The notes beneath the pieces are model-generated. The model did not search any database. It saw only the letters and a list, made by a program, of their open reading frames with translations, and was not told the DNA's origin. A program made the translations under genes and the position numbers. Positions 17,401 to 24,980 of a stretch of 64,000 nt of DNA are shown here, one piece after another. Positions within the stretch are counted from its first letter, which is position 1, and the number at the start of each line of letters is the position of its first letter. Source of the DNA: Streptomyces sp. R44 (GTDB lineage Bacteria; Actinomycetota; Actinomycetes; Streptomycetales; Streptomycetaceae); NCBI RefSeq assembly GCF_041053105.1, contig NZ_CP163444.1, positions 1,550,001-1,614,000 of the forward strand. The letters run 5' to 3'.

Positions 17401-19114
17401 GGGACTCGGCGCCGGCGGCCTCACGCGCGCGTTCGGCCGCGGTGCGGGCGGCCTCGCGGGCCGTGTCCCAGGCGGCGACCGTGGTCTTCTCGGCGTCGCT
17501 CGCGGCGAGCGCGGCGCGGGCCGGGTCGGCGTCGGGGGCGGTGTCGTCGAGCCAGCCGGCCCGTACGGCCTCGGCGGTCTCCTGCTCGACCTCGGCGAGC
17601 CGCTGGCGCAGGTGACCGGCCTCGCTGCGGGCCCGCTGGGCCTCGGTGGCGGCGGCGGTGGCGTCGCGGTGCGCGGTCTCGCTCGCGTCCTGGAGGGCGG
17701 TCGAGCGTTCCTCCTCCTCCGCGGCGTGGCGCTCGCCCTCCTCGGCGGCGGCGGCGAGGGCCCGTACGAGATCGGCGGCGGCCTTGGCGCGGGCGGCGAG
17801 GGCGGGGGCGGCGTCGCGCTCGGCCTCGCGGATGGCGGCGGCCACGCGCGCGGAGCGGTCACCGGCGGCCCGGTGGCGCAGCACCGCCTCGGCGGCCTGC
17901 CAGGCGGAGTGCAGGGTGCGGGCGTCGGTGAGTTCGCGGCGCTGGGCGGCGGCGCCCTTCTCGGCGGCGGTCAGTGCCAGGGAGGCGTGCCGGTAGGCGA
18001 GTTCCGCGGCGATGAGGGAGCTGCGGCTGCGGGCGGTCTCGGCCTCGGCGACGGCGTGTCCGGCCGAGGTGACCTGCTGGGCGAGTTCGGCCGCGCGACC
18101 GCGCTCCTCGGCGGCGCGGGCGGAGAGCCGGCGGGCGAGCGTACGGGTGCGGCGCTCGGCGCCCGAGTGGATCTCGCGCGCGTGGGCACGGGTTCCGGCG
18201 GCTTCGACGATCCGGCCGAGGAGGTCCACGGAGCCGGCGGTGAAGTCGCGTTCGGCGGTCAGTTCGGCGCGGCGGCCGAGCTTGTTGCCGAAGCCGCCGA
18301 CGAGGTCGGCGAGGCCGTCGGTGTCGCGGGTGTCGGTGACGGCGCGCAGCAGCAGGTCGGTGAAGTCGGAGTCCTTCTTGACCGCGAAGAGGCCGGCGGC
18401 CTCGCCCTCGTCGGCGTTCATCTCGCGCTGGTAGCGGAAGAGTTCGGGGTCGAGGCCGAGGTCGCCGAGGTGCTCGTTCCAGCGGTCGTGGATCTCCTCC
18501 CAGACCACCTCCAGGTGCGGATAGGCCTTCCCGGCCTCGGTGAGCGCGTCGCGGAAGCCCTTCATGGTGCGGCGGCGGCCGGTCGCGCCGGAGGCGCCCT
18601 CGACGGGCGGGCGGACGGACGTCGCCTCGGCGACGGGCAGGTTGTCCAGGCTGAGTCCGGGGCCGGGGCGGAAGGAGTACCAGGCCTCGGCGAACTTCCG
18701 CGGGTCGTTGGAGACCTGGCGGCCGCGCCACTCGCTGGCCTTGCCGACGACGACGAGTTCACCGGTGAGGGTGTGCTGCCACTCCAGGGCCACGTGGCCG
18801 CAGTCGTCGGCGAGGAGGAACTTGCGGAGCACGCCGGAGCTGGCGCCGCCGAGGGTGTTGCGGTGGCCGGGGAGCATGACCGAGAAGATCAGCTTGAGGA
18901 GGACGGACTTGCCGCCGCCGTTCTCCAGGAAGAGCACGCCCGCGGGGGCCGGGCGGCGCGGCGGGCCGACCGGGTCCTCCTCGAAGAACTCCGCCTGGGT
19001 GGGGGCGGGGTGGGGCACGGGCGCGCCGACTCCGCGCAGGTCCAGGACGGTGTCGGCGTAGCGCGCACCGGCGGGACCGATGGAGTAGAGGCGGACCCGG
19101 GACAGCTCGTACAT
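14447..19114 (-). CDS. Giant SMC/MukB-like ATPase
   Basis: 1555 aa. ATPase head halves sit at the two ends: Walker A LENGGGKS at residues 63-70, signature FSGGQ at 1413-1417, and Walker B LFLDNP at ~1448-1453. Between them are two long Ala/Glu/Arg-rich coiled-coil arms (about 300-600 and 820-1330) around a globular, hinge-like part (~640-780, containing GIPALPGWRYL). This is the layout of MukB, MksB and JetC, which extrude or trap DNA loops. The residue after the Walker B Asp is Asn (codon 14761-14759) where ABC/SMC ATPases normally have the catalytic Glu. The gene is last in an operon with kleisin-like and MukE-like genes; 39 bp separate it from the preceding stop. It could act in chromosome organisation or plasmid defence; no JetD/MksG nuclease gene is adjacent. 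Confidence 0.8.
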   Translation of the reverse strand: MYELSRVRLYSIGPAGARYADTVLDLRGVGAPVPHPAPTQAEFFEEDPVGPPRRPAPAGVLFLENGGGKSVLLKLIFSVMLPGHRNTLGGASSGVLRKFLLADDCGHVALEWQHTLTGELVVVGKASEWRGRQVSNDPRKFAEAWYSFRPGPGLSLDNLPVAEATSVRPPVEGASGATGRRRTMKGFRDALTEAGKAYPHLEVVWEEIHDRWNEHLGDLGLDPELFRYQREMNADEGEAAGLFAVKKDSDFTDLLLRAVTDTRDTDGLADLVGGFGNKLGRRAELTAERDFTAGSVDLLGRIVEAAGTRAHAREIHSGAERRTRTLARRLSARAAEERGRAAELAQQVTSAGHAVAEAETARSRSSLIAAELAYRHASLALTAAEKGAAAQRRELTDARTLHSAWQAAEAVLRHRAAGDRSARVAAAIREAERDAAPALAARAKAAADLVRALAAAAEEGERHAAEEEERSTALQDASETAHRDATAAATEAQRARSEAGHLRQRLAEVEQETAEAVRAGWLDDTAPDADPARAALAASDAEKTTVAAWDTAREAARTAAERAREAAGAESRAELAAARAADAAEAAGNAYDAERRAAESLASEERLAELLSLPSSGSPLPGQRAATASDAEPEEGTGPGSEPQGPLTVTEFDRYADELRGLLDQAVGSAERQLFELRTAAADDSRILGALGDGGLLPPGPDVLATVEYLGEHGIPALPGWRYLAQAVDPADHARVLAARPELVDGVVITDPISYGRAREVLGSAALLPRSAVAVGTAAALLAPVPAQETAEDTGVFLVPPNPAMHDEHAADEERHALRARATARDEEIRTLAARLAGDRALASRIGAWRADCPFGMLAELASVATTARETAEAAAATLEVARTARTEADEAATEAARLRDERQEAAQRARRVADALAGLAFRLRERSAWQSKLRELADDATESEARAQTCLERARAADEDRRAAQRAADDAHRTARALRAERAEIAGAPDTLPEEDPDAPRAALPTLREAYRAASQVYEKVGVGADLRAEQARAESDESAALAELDRLTNKVRTRAEQLLESTDGADGPSRQAAAARAEALVQMLETRASEASEKLGRLRGEAERLAPEDGEAHTELPEELVPADAERAQALLRTATTELATRTDALDAARAAHAGLLRDHRAAEDAAGGFDETAALLRDLLRDHADEEREETEPYPGTLEEARTTAAEARRALRGCTAELSAADASVREASDILVRHANSTRYEQVRTPARQQIRELPASALPEHAAKWAEAFAPRLRVLTDELEQLERNRDSIVDRLRGLVESSLATLRSAQRLSRLPEGLGEWSGQEFLRIRFEEPDQATLAERLGEVVDEATRAAVKKNSDLRRDGMSLLLRGVQAALEPKGVSVEILKPDAVLRAERVPVGQMGDVFSGGQLLTAAIALYCTMAALRSNDRGRDKHRHAGTLFLDNPIGRANATYLLELQRAVSDALGVQLLYTTGLFDTTALAEFPLVIRLRNDADLRAGLKYISVEEHLRPGLPQPGAEGETIHGEITATRMFRRHQSDDPAPAGDA

Positions 19115-19153
19115 GGGGCGGACTCTCGTCGTCTCGTTCGTGATCAGGCGTGA

Positions 19154-20056
19154 TCAGGCGTGGAAGGGCAGGCCCGCGTCGGCGGCGAGTTCCAGGTCGT
19201 CGCCCTCGGGCGGCGGGAGGAGGGTCGCGGAGCCGTCGCTGACGGGGACGACGCCGAGTTCGAGGAGCTCGGCCATGGCGGCGGAGCCGGCCATGTCGCG
19301 GACCTGGAGCTGGTAGCGGGCGGTGGTGCGGTAGGAGCCGCCGCCCTCGTCGCCGGTGCGCTGGAGGAAACCGGAGTCGGTGAGGAACGCGGCCGCCTTG
19401 CCGACGATGCCGGTGGTGGAACCGGCGAGGCGGCGGGCGTCCTTGGTGGCTCCGGTGGCGCTGCGGCGCGCGTAGATCCGCCAGGCGGCCTCCAGGCCGG
19501 GGGCGTCGGAGGCCGGGTCGGTGTTCTCGCCCTGCTCCTCGGCGCGCTGTTCGAGGCGCAGACAGGCCTGGCGTACGAAGGCGTCGACGCCGTTGACCGT
19601 GAGGCGGCCGATGTACGCGTCGTCGGCGAGGTCCTCGGGGCGGGGGAAGGCCATGGCGGCGACCGCGAGGTGGGCCAGGCCGTGCAGGAACCGGTCGGCG
19701 GAGTCCGTGTTGGCGCGGCGGGCGTAGTCGCCCATGCGGACCGCGAAGACGGAGTCCTCGCCCGCGGTGACGGCCATCCCCGCGCGCGGGGACACCTCCA
19801 GGACGACGAGTCCGAGGCCGGTGGCGACGGCGTCGGCGAGGCGCGCGAAGGCGGAGTCCTCGCGGTAGCGGCGCAGCAGCTCGGTGTACTCGGCGTCGCG
19901 GGCCGGGAGCAGCTTGGGCTGGAGCCCGAACGAGACGAGCCGGGCCGCGTCGGCGGCGTCCGCGGGGGTGACGGCGGAGGAGGTGGTGGCGGCCGGGGGC
20001 TGCGGGGGCTCCTGCTCGCTCCACGCGTCGGCGTACTCGGCGTGGGTTTCGCTCAC
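19154..20056 (-). CDS. MukE/JetB-like accessory protein of the SMC complex
   Basis: 300 aa, starting at a GTG that overlaps the preceding stop (GTGA). After a ~35-residue disordered N terminus it is mainly helical. The segments FVRQACLRLEQRAEEQ and IVGKAAAFLTDSGFLQRTGD, followed by YRTTARYQLQVRDM, look like winged-helix units with a closing beta wing. Size, fold type and position between the kleisin-like and SMC genes fit MukE/MksE/JetB proteins, which bind the kleisin and gate DNA entry. Sequence alone gives only moderate support; I would not assign a function without the neighbours. Confidence 0.6.
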   Translation of the reverse strand: MSETHAEYADAWSEQEPPQPPAATTSSAVTPADAADAARLVSFGLQPKLLPARDAEYTELLRRYREDSAFARLADAVATGLGLVVLEVSPRAGMAVTAGEDSVFAVRMGDYARRANTDSADRFLHGLAHLAVAAMAFPRPEDLADDAYIGRLTVNGVDAFVRQACLRLEQRAEEQGENTDPASDAPGLEAAWRIYARRSATGATKDARRLAGSTTGIVGKAAAFLTDSGFLQRTGDEGGGSYRTTARYQLQVRDMAGSAAMAELLELGVVPVSDGSATLLPPPEGDDLELAADAGLPFHA

Positions 20057-20787
20057 GGCTGGGGCTCCTCGGTACGGCTCTCGGTCGGTACGGCGCGGGG
20101 TAGGGGCAGCGGGACGGGGGTGACGGCGGCGGATCCGGCCGTGCCGGGCCGGGCCACGGGCGTGGGCGGCTCGTCGGTGAGCCGCACGGCCCGCACGGCC
20201 GGGAGGTCGCGTCGCCGCGCGGGCGGGGTACGGACCGGCTCGGGCACGGACACGGTCCCGAACCGCGGCCGGCCGGCGGTCGGAGCGTCCCCCTCGGGCC
20301 GGGGCAGGCTCTCGTCGCCGGCCCGGGCCCCGGTGGGCGGTTCCACGGGCACGGCCCGCTGCGGCGGGAGGTCGGCCGGGGCGCCCTGGACGGCCCCGGG
20401 TGCGACGTCCTGCTCGGGAAGAAGCGCGGCGTCGGCCTCCCGTACGGTCTCGGCCCGCGACTCCGGGACGGACTCGGCGGCCTGCTCCGGTACGGGGACG
20501 GTGGCCTGCTCCGGTACGGGGGCAGTGGCCTGCTCCGGTACGGGGGCAGTGGCCTGCGGCTCCGGGACGGACTCGGTGGTCCGCGGCTCCGGGACGGACT
20601 CGGTGGTCCGCTCCGGTACGGGCACCGGTTCCGTCACGGGCTCGCGCTCCGGTACGGCGGTGTCCGCCGGCTCGGCGGGGGACGGGACGGGCGCGACGGC
20701 AGGCGCCTGCTCGGCGGTGGCCGGCACGGGTGCGGCGGGGAGGGCGGCGTCGGAGGCGCCCGCCCGGGCCTCGGGGACGAGGGTCAC
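20053..20787 (-). CDS. Pro/Glu-rich disordered protein embedded in the SMC operon
   Basis: 244 aa with no recognisable domain. It is dominated by Pro, Glu, Val, Ala and Thr and includes octapeptide repeats VPEQATAP encoded by 24-bp tandem DNA repeats (20479-20550) and further VPEPRTTES copies. The C-terminal third is Arg-rich (RRRDLPAVRAVRLTDE). It starts with a GTG overlapping the kleisin-like stop and ends overlapping the MukE-like start (both GTGA), so it is translated as part of the operon. It may be a flexible linker or DNA-contacting tail subunit; classical MukBEF and Wadjet loci have no such gene. That it is a protein rests on the frame being fixed by both overlaps and on codon usage. 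Confidence 0.6.
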   Translation of the reverse strand: MTLVPEARAGASDAALPAAPVPATAEQAPAVAPVPSPAEPADTAVPEREPVTEPVPVPERTTESVPEPRTTESVPEPQATAPVPEQATAPVPEQATVPVPEQAAESVPESRAETVREADAALLPEQDVAPGAVQGAPADLPPQRAVPVEPPTGARAGDESLPRPEGDAPTAGRPRFGTVSVPEPVRTPPARRRDLPAVRAVRLTDEPPTPVARPGTAGSAAVTPVPLPLPRAVPTESRTEEPQP

Positions 20788-22328
20788 GTGGCCTCCGTGC
20801 GGTCCGCGGCCATGCCCGCCGCGTCGAGCAGGGCCGTACCGACGATCAGGTCGGCGCCGCCGAACTCGGGGTCGTCGAGCGGGGTGCCGTCGTCGACGGC
20901 GAAGAGGAGCCGCTCCTCGCCCTGGCGGTAGGCGGTGCCGACCGGCGGGCTCGCCGCGTGGACGGCGAGGAGGGCGACGAGGTACGGAAGGTCGGCATCG
21001 AGGCGCCGGGCCTCTGCGAGCAGCCCGGAGAGGCGGCGCGGGGCGTCGTGCTCCAGGTCCAGCAGGCGCATGGCGCTCGCGAGCTGCTCCTCGCTGAAGC
21101 GGGAGTCGTCGGGGGTGGCGATGAGGTCGGGCTCGGGCATCTCCGCGCCGAGGTGCTCGCGCTCGACGGGCGGGGTGAGGAGCAGGTCGACGAGGTCGCC
21201 GAGGCGGACGGAGGCGGGGGTGCGCAGTCCGGTGCCGTGGGCGAAGAAGGCGTCGGTGACGCGGGTGGCCTGCTCGACGGGGAGCGGCAGGACGGGGGCG
21301 ACCAGCTGCCCGTACAGGTCGAGTCCGGTGTACGTCGTGGGGGCAGCGAAGGCCTGCCGGTCCTGCTCGGCGCGGAAGAGCGGCCCGGCCTCCAGGAGGC
21401 GGGACTGGAGCTGGGTGTGGCGCCGGATGCAGTCCTTGACTATGTCGACGAGCTCGGCGGCGCGCCGCTTGTGCTCCGCGGTCTTGGCGTCGGACGTGGC
21501 CTCGGCCTCGTCGCGGGCCTTGCGGATGTTGGTGAGGATCGCGTTCTCGTGGCGGTAGCGGTCGGCCACGTGGTCGAGCGCCTCGGCGATCATGTCGGGG
21601 ACCGTGTGGAGCCAGTCGACGGCGCGGACGTTGCGCCGGGTGGCCTCCAGGGTCTTGCGGAGGGTCTCGGCGTACTGCACGGTCCGGTAGCGCGCCTGCT
21701 CGGCGGCGAGCTGGGCGTCGGCGAGGCGGCCCCGGTTGATGAGGACCTCCAGCTTCACCTCGGCGGCGATCTGGGCGCTGGTGACGTCGGTGTCGAGGGC
21801 TCCGACGAGCACGTTGACCGCTTCGTCGGTGGTGCGGAGGTAGACGCCGCCGCCGTATCCGGGGACCTCTTCGATGAGCTTGAAGTCGTAGTCGCGGCGG
21901 ACGTAGACCCCGTCGGTGCCGAAGGTGCCGTAGACGGCGCGGAAGCCGCGGTCGACGCTGCCGACGTTGATCAGGTTCTCCAGGACCCAGCGGGCCACGC
22001 GCTCGTGCTCGGCGGCGGGGCGGCCGGGGGCCTGGGCGGCGACGCGGGGCAGGAGGCGGGCGACGATCTGCTCGTGGTCGGCGCCGGTGTCGAAGTCCAT
22101 GTTCAGCGTGATGAGGTCGATCGCGGCGAGGGCCACCTCGGCCATCGCGTAGACCGTGTACTCGCCGGCCAGGTTCGCCTTGCGCGCGTCGAGGTCGTGC
22201 AGCGGGGCGGTGCACGCGAGCGCGCGGAGGCGCCGCGCGAGCCCTTCGTCGGCGGCCGGGCCCTGCGCGGGGCGCGGCCCCGCGCTGAGCTGGGGCGGAG
22301 CGAGGTCCGTCGAGGCAGGCGAAGTCAC
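20784..22328 (-). CDS. Kleisin-like (MukF/JetA-like) protein of the SMC complex
   Basis: 514 aa, first gene of the four-gene operon. The N-terminal ~190 residues are helical with winged-helix-like elements (YVRRDYDFKLIEEVPGYGGG). A long charged helical stretch (~195-310, e.g. RDEAEATSDAKTAEHKRRAAEL) is typical of the kleisin helical arm that touches SMC coiled coils. The C-terminal part (~320-510) is another small globular domain with EEQLASAMRLLD. The order kleisin, MukE-like, SMC matches jetA-jetB-jetC. The start is a GTG with no clear Shine-Dalgarno; a TAATCT hexamer lies seven bases upstream, suggesting a leaderless transcript. Assignment is from architecture and context. Confidence 0.6.
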   Translation of the reverse strand: MTSPASTDLAPPQLSAGPRPAQGPAADEGLARRLRALACTAPLHDLDARKANLAGEYTVYAMAEVALAAIDLITLNMDFDTGADHEQIVARLLPRVAAQAPGRPAAEHERVARWVLENLINVGSVDRGFRAVYGTFGTDGVYVRRDYDFKLIEEVPGYGGGVYLRTTDEAVNVLVGALDTDVTSAQIAAEVKLEVLINRGRLADAQLAAEQARYRTVQYAETLRKTLEATRRNVRAVDWLHTVPDMIAEALDHVADRYRHENAILTNIRKARDEAEATSDAKTAEHKRRAAELVDIVKDCIRRHTQLQSRLLEAGPLFRAEQDRQAFAAPTTYTGLDLYGQLVAPVLPLPVEQATRVTDAFFAHGTGLRTPASVRLGDLVDLLLTPPVEREHLGAEMPEPDLIATPDDSRFSEEQLASAMRLLDLEHDAPRRLSGLLAEARRLDADLPYLVALLAVHAASPPVGTAYRQGEERLLFAVDDGTPLDDPEFGGADLIVGTALLDAAGMAADRTEAT

Positions 22329-22335
22329 GGTGCAC

Positions 22336-22341
22336 AGATTA
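22336..22341 (-). promoter_or_regulatory. -10 candidate for the SMC-complex operon (leaderless start)
   Basis: On the minus strand TAATCT stands seven bases before the GTG at 22328, the spacing expected when transcription begins at the start codon. The sequence between lacks a ribosome binding site. A -35 element is weak: TTGTCA lies too close, at 11 bases. Confidence 0.35.
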
Positions 22342-22416
22342 GGTCCTCACCCTGACAACGGTCGAAACGGCGCAGATGCGACCGCCCCTCTCGGTAGCCT
22401 CGTACGGGCTGTGCCG

Positions 22417-23127
22417 TCAGCCGGCGGGGGCCGTCGGATCGTCGACGGCCTGGGCGTAGGCGGCGGCCACGCGGGTCCGGGAGTCGTCGAGGTAGCGGGC
22501 GAGGAGCCGCTCCGCCGAGGCCCGCTCGCCGGCGCGCAGGGCGTCCAGAATCTCCCGGTTTCGCCGGAGGTAGGGCTCGTGGAGCGCGCGCGGGTCGTCG
22601 ACGACGTGGAAGGCGAGGCGGAGTTCGGCGAGGACACCGCGCATCAGTTCGTCGGTGCGGGCGCTGCCGGCGAGGGCGACGAGTTCGCGGTGGAAGTGGA
22701 TGTTGGCCGTGGAGACGCCCGTCCAGTCGTCGGCGCGGGCGGCGGCCTCGCCCTCGGCGACGGCGGCGGCGAGGCCGTCGACGGCGAACGGCGGCTGCCC
22801 CAGGCCCCGTACGACGGCGCATTCGACGAGTCGGCGGGTGCGGTAGATGTCGTCCACGTCACCGACGGCGAGGACGCGGACGAAGACGCCCCGGTTGAGC
22901 TCGTGGACGAGCAGGCGCTCGTGGGTGAGGAGCCGGAAGGCCTCGCGGAGTGTGTTGCGGGACACACCGAGGGCGCCGCCGATGCTCTCCTCGGAGAGCC
23001 GCGAGCCGGGCGGGAAGTAGCCCTCGGCGATCCGGGTGCGCAGGATGTCCGCGACCCGCTCCGCCGTGCTCGTGCGCCCCAGGAGCACGCGGTCGTCCGT
23101 CAGCCCTCCGGCCCCACTCAGGTCCAC
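22417..23127 (-). CDS. GntR-family regulator, FadR/FCD type
   Basis: 236 aa. An N-terminal winged helix-turn-helix (AERVADILRTRIAEGYFPPG then LGVSRNTLREAFRLLTHERL) is followed by an all-helical FCD ligand domain with metal-type residues (FHRELVALAGS). It is divergent from the MFS-pxpABC operon, so it probably represses that operon, with 5-oxoproline or a related acid as inducer (inference). The palindrome at 23201-23217 inside the facing promoter is its likely operator. The start is a GTG with GAGG four bases upstream. Confidence 0.9.
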   Translation of the reverse strand: MDLSGAGGLTDDRVLLGRTSTAERVADILRTRIAEGYFPPGSRLSEESIGGALGVSRNTLREAFRLLTHERLLVHELNRGVFVRVLAVGDVDDIYRTRRLVECAVVRGLGQPPFAVDGLAAAVAEGEAAARADDWTGVSTANIHFHRELVALAGSARTDELMRGVLAELRLAFHVVDDPRALHEPYLRRNREILDALRAGERASAERLLARYLDDSRTRVAAAYAQAVDDPTAPAG

Positions 23128-23195
23128 AGCACCTCGCCCCTTCCGTCGTCAGCGGCCGAGTCAACCGCAGAAACGGGCGACCGACAACACGCCTC

Positions 23196-23225
23196 TTGTC
23201 GGATCGTTGAACAATCCTCTACCTT
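23196..23225 (+). promoter_or_regulatory. Promoter of the MFS-pxpABC operon
   Basis: -35 TTGTCG (23196-23201) and -10 TACCTT (23220-23225) are separated by 18 bases, close to the housekeeping pattern TTGACR-N18-TAgrrT. The spacer is filled by the palindrome at 23201-23217, as expected for repression by exclusion. Confidence 0.5.
23201..23217. promoter_or_regulatory. Operator candidate for the GntR/FCD regulator
   Basis: GGATCGTTGAACAATCC is a 17-bp palindrome (GGATyGTTsAACrATCC, mismatching only at the central base and one symmetric pair). It lies between the -35 and -10 of the transporter operon and 74 bp from the regulator's own start, so one site could control both directions. Confidence 0.55.
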
Positions 23226-23288
23226 GACGGCACCGCACGGTTCCTCAGTACGTCTCTCAGGCACGCCTCCCACTCCTGCGAGGTGCAG

Positions 23289-24569
23289 ATGAGCACGACA
23301 CAGATCCGGCAGCACTCCCAGGGCGAACGGCCCGACGACACGGGCGCGTTCGCCTGGCTGCGCGGCCTCGGGCCGCGCGGTCGGCGCGCCTTCGGCGGCG
23401 CTTTCGGCGGATACGCCCTGGATTCCTACGACTTCTTCACCCTGCCCCTGTCGATGGTGGCGATCGCCGCCCACTTCGGCCTCGACAAGGGCCAGACCGG
23501 CCTCCTGACCACCGTCACCCTCGTCGTCTCGGCGATCGGCGGCGCGCTCGCCGGAGTCCTCGCCGACCGCGTCGGCCGGGTGAAGGCCCTGATGATCACG
23601 GTCGTCACGTACGCGCTCTTCACCGTCCTCTGCGGCTTCGCGCCGAACTACGAGACGCTGCTGGTCTTCCGGGCGCTCCAGGGCCTCGGCTTCGGCGGCG
23701 AGTGGGCCGTCGGTGCGATCCTGGTCGCCGAGTACGCCTCCGCGAAGCACCGGGGCCGTACCCTCGGCGCCGTCCAGAGCGCCTGGGCGGCCGGATGGGC
23801 GCTCGCGGTGCTCGTGTACACCCTGGTGTTCCAGTGGGCCGACGCGGACCTGGCCTGGCGGATCCTCTTCTGGACGGGCGCCCTGCCCGCCCTCCTGATC
23901 GTCTACGTACGGCGGAACGTCGAGGACGCCCCGCAGGCCACCGAGGCCCGCCGGTCCGGTGCCGGGCGCGGCTCGTTCCGGGCCGTGTTCCGCCCCGGCC
24001 TGCTGCGCACCACGCTCTTCGCGACCCTGCTCTCGACCGGCGTCCAGGGCGGCTACTACACGCTCGCCACCTGGGTCCCGACCTTCCTGAAGACCGAGCG
24101 CGGCCTGACCGTGGTCGGCACCGGCGGGTATCTGACCCTGCTGATCTCCGGGGCCTTCACCGGCTACCTGACCGGCGGATACCTCACCGACCGGCTCGGC
24201 AGGAAGAAGAACATCGCCCTCTTCGCCGTGCTCTCCGCGGTGTCCGTCCTCGCCTACACCCACATCCCCGCCGGGGCGAACACCCTCCTCCTGCTGCTCG
24301 GTTTCCCGCTCGGCTTCTGCATGTCGGCCATCTTCAGCGGCTTCGGCTCCTTCCTCGCGGAGCTGTACCCGACGGCGGTACGCGGCACCGGGCAGGGGCT
24401 CACCTACAACACGGGGCGCGCGGTGGGCGCCGTCTTCCCGACCCTGGTCGGCTTCCTCGCCGAGAGCTGGGGCGTGGGCGGAGCCCTCGTCTTCGGCGCC
24501 GTCGGCTACGGCCTGGCCGTCCTGGCCCTGTTCGGGCTGCCCGAGACGCGCGGGAGGGAACTCGTATGA
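23289..24569 (+). CDS. MFS transporter, probable 5-oxoproline or carboxylate importer
   Basis: 426 aa with 12 predicted membrane helices. The MFS motif A appears twice, GVLADRVGRVKAL after helix 2 and GGYLTDRLGRKKN in the second half. The pattern resembles the metabolite:H+ symporter (sialate/carboxylate) group. GAGG sits five bases before the ATG, which was preferred to a GTG six bases earlier. Its stop overlaps the next gene (ATGA), placing it in the 5-oxoprolinase operon; import of 5-oxoproline or a similar acid is inferred from this. It is probably repressed by the divergent GntR protein. Confidence 0.85.
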   Translation: MSTTQIRQHSQGERPDDTGAFAWLRGLGPRGRRAFGGAFGGYALDSYDFFTLPLSMVAIAAHFGLDKGQTGLLTTVTLVVSAIGGALAGVLADRVGRVKALMITVVTYALFTVLCGFAPNYETLLVFRALQGLGFGGEWAVGAILVAEYASAKHRGRTLGAVQSAWAAGWALAVLVYTLVFQWADADLAWRILFWTGALPALLIVYVRRNVEDAPQATEARRSGAGRGSFRAVFRPGLLRTTLFATLLSTGVQGGYYTLATWVPTFLKTERGLTVVGTGGYLTLLISGAFTGYLTGGYLTDRLGRKKNIALFAVLSAVSVLAYTHIPAGANTLLLLLGFPLGFCMSAIFSGFGSFLAELYPTAVRGTGQGLTYNTGRAVGAVFPTLVGFLAESWGVGGALVFGAVGYGLAVLALFGLPETRGRELV

Positions 24570-24980
24570 GCGGGACGGCGGTTCTCGATCCGCGTGAGGC
24601 ACGCGCGCGTGCCGGGGCCGGGACGGTGGGGCCGACGGCCGGCTGGGCGCCGGGCCACGCGCAGGCCGATCTGATCGCGGTGCCCGCGGACTGGGCGTAC
24701 GACGTGCTGCTCTTCTGCACCCGCAACCCACGGCCGTGTCCCGTGCTCGACGTCACCGACGCGGGCGCGTGGACGACCTCGCTCGCCCCGGACGCCGACC
24801 TGCGCACGGACGTCCCGCGCCACCGGGTGTGGGACGGCCTCGCGCCCGTCGTTCGCGATCACCCACGCCCCCGGCCGGATGTTCGTCGCCGACGTCCGGG
24901 ACGAGCGCTACCGCATCTCCGTCCGAACGACGCCGACACGTACCACCGCACCACCAGGTGAGAGAGGAAGCACCACATGA
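24566..24980 (+). pseudogene. Internally deleted putative hydro-lyase (DUF1445/YcsI family) remnant
   Basis: The first ~92 codons match the family N terminus (VGPTAGWAPGHAQADL, FCTRNPRPCPVLDVTDAG, LRTDVPRHRVWDG). At about 24835-24845 the match jumps to the family C terminus in the next frame (PSFAITHAPGRMFVADVRDE, 24846 onward), which ends at a TGA overlapping pxpA. The normal protein is ~260 aa, so some 130-140 internal residues are missing and the halves are out of frame. Read straight through, the original frame gives a 131-aa product with a nonsense tail ending at 24961. DUF1445 proteins often sit in pxpABC operons and may act in glutamate/oxoproline metabolism. Confidence 0.75.

Noticed and set aside
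15000..19000. Long plus-strand open frames across the SMC gene
   Set aside because: They are GC-rich antisense shadows of Ala/Glu/Arg coiled-coil codons, with Gly/Ala-only composition and no start signals.
14447..22328. Calling the SMC operon a complete Wadjet defence system
   Set aside because: No JetD-like nuclease gene is adjacent, and similarity of the small subunits rests on architecture and order only.
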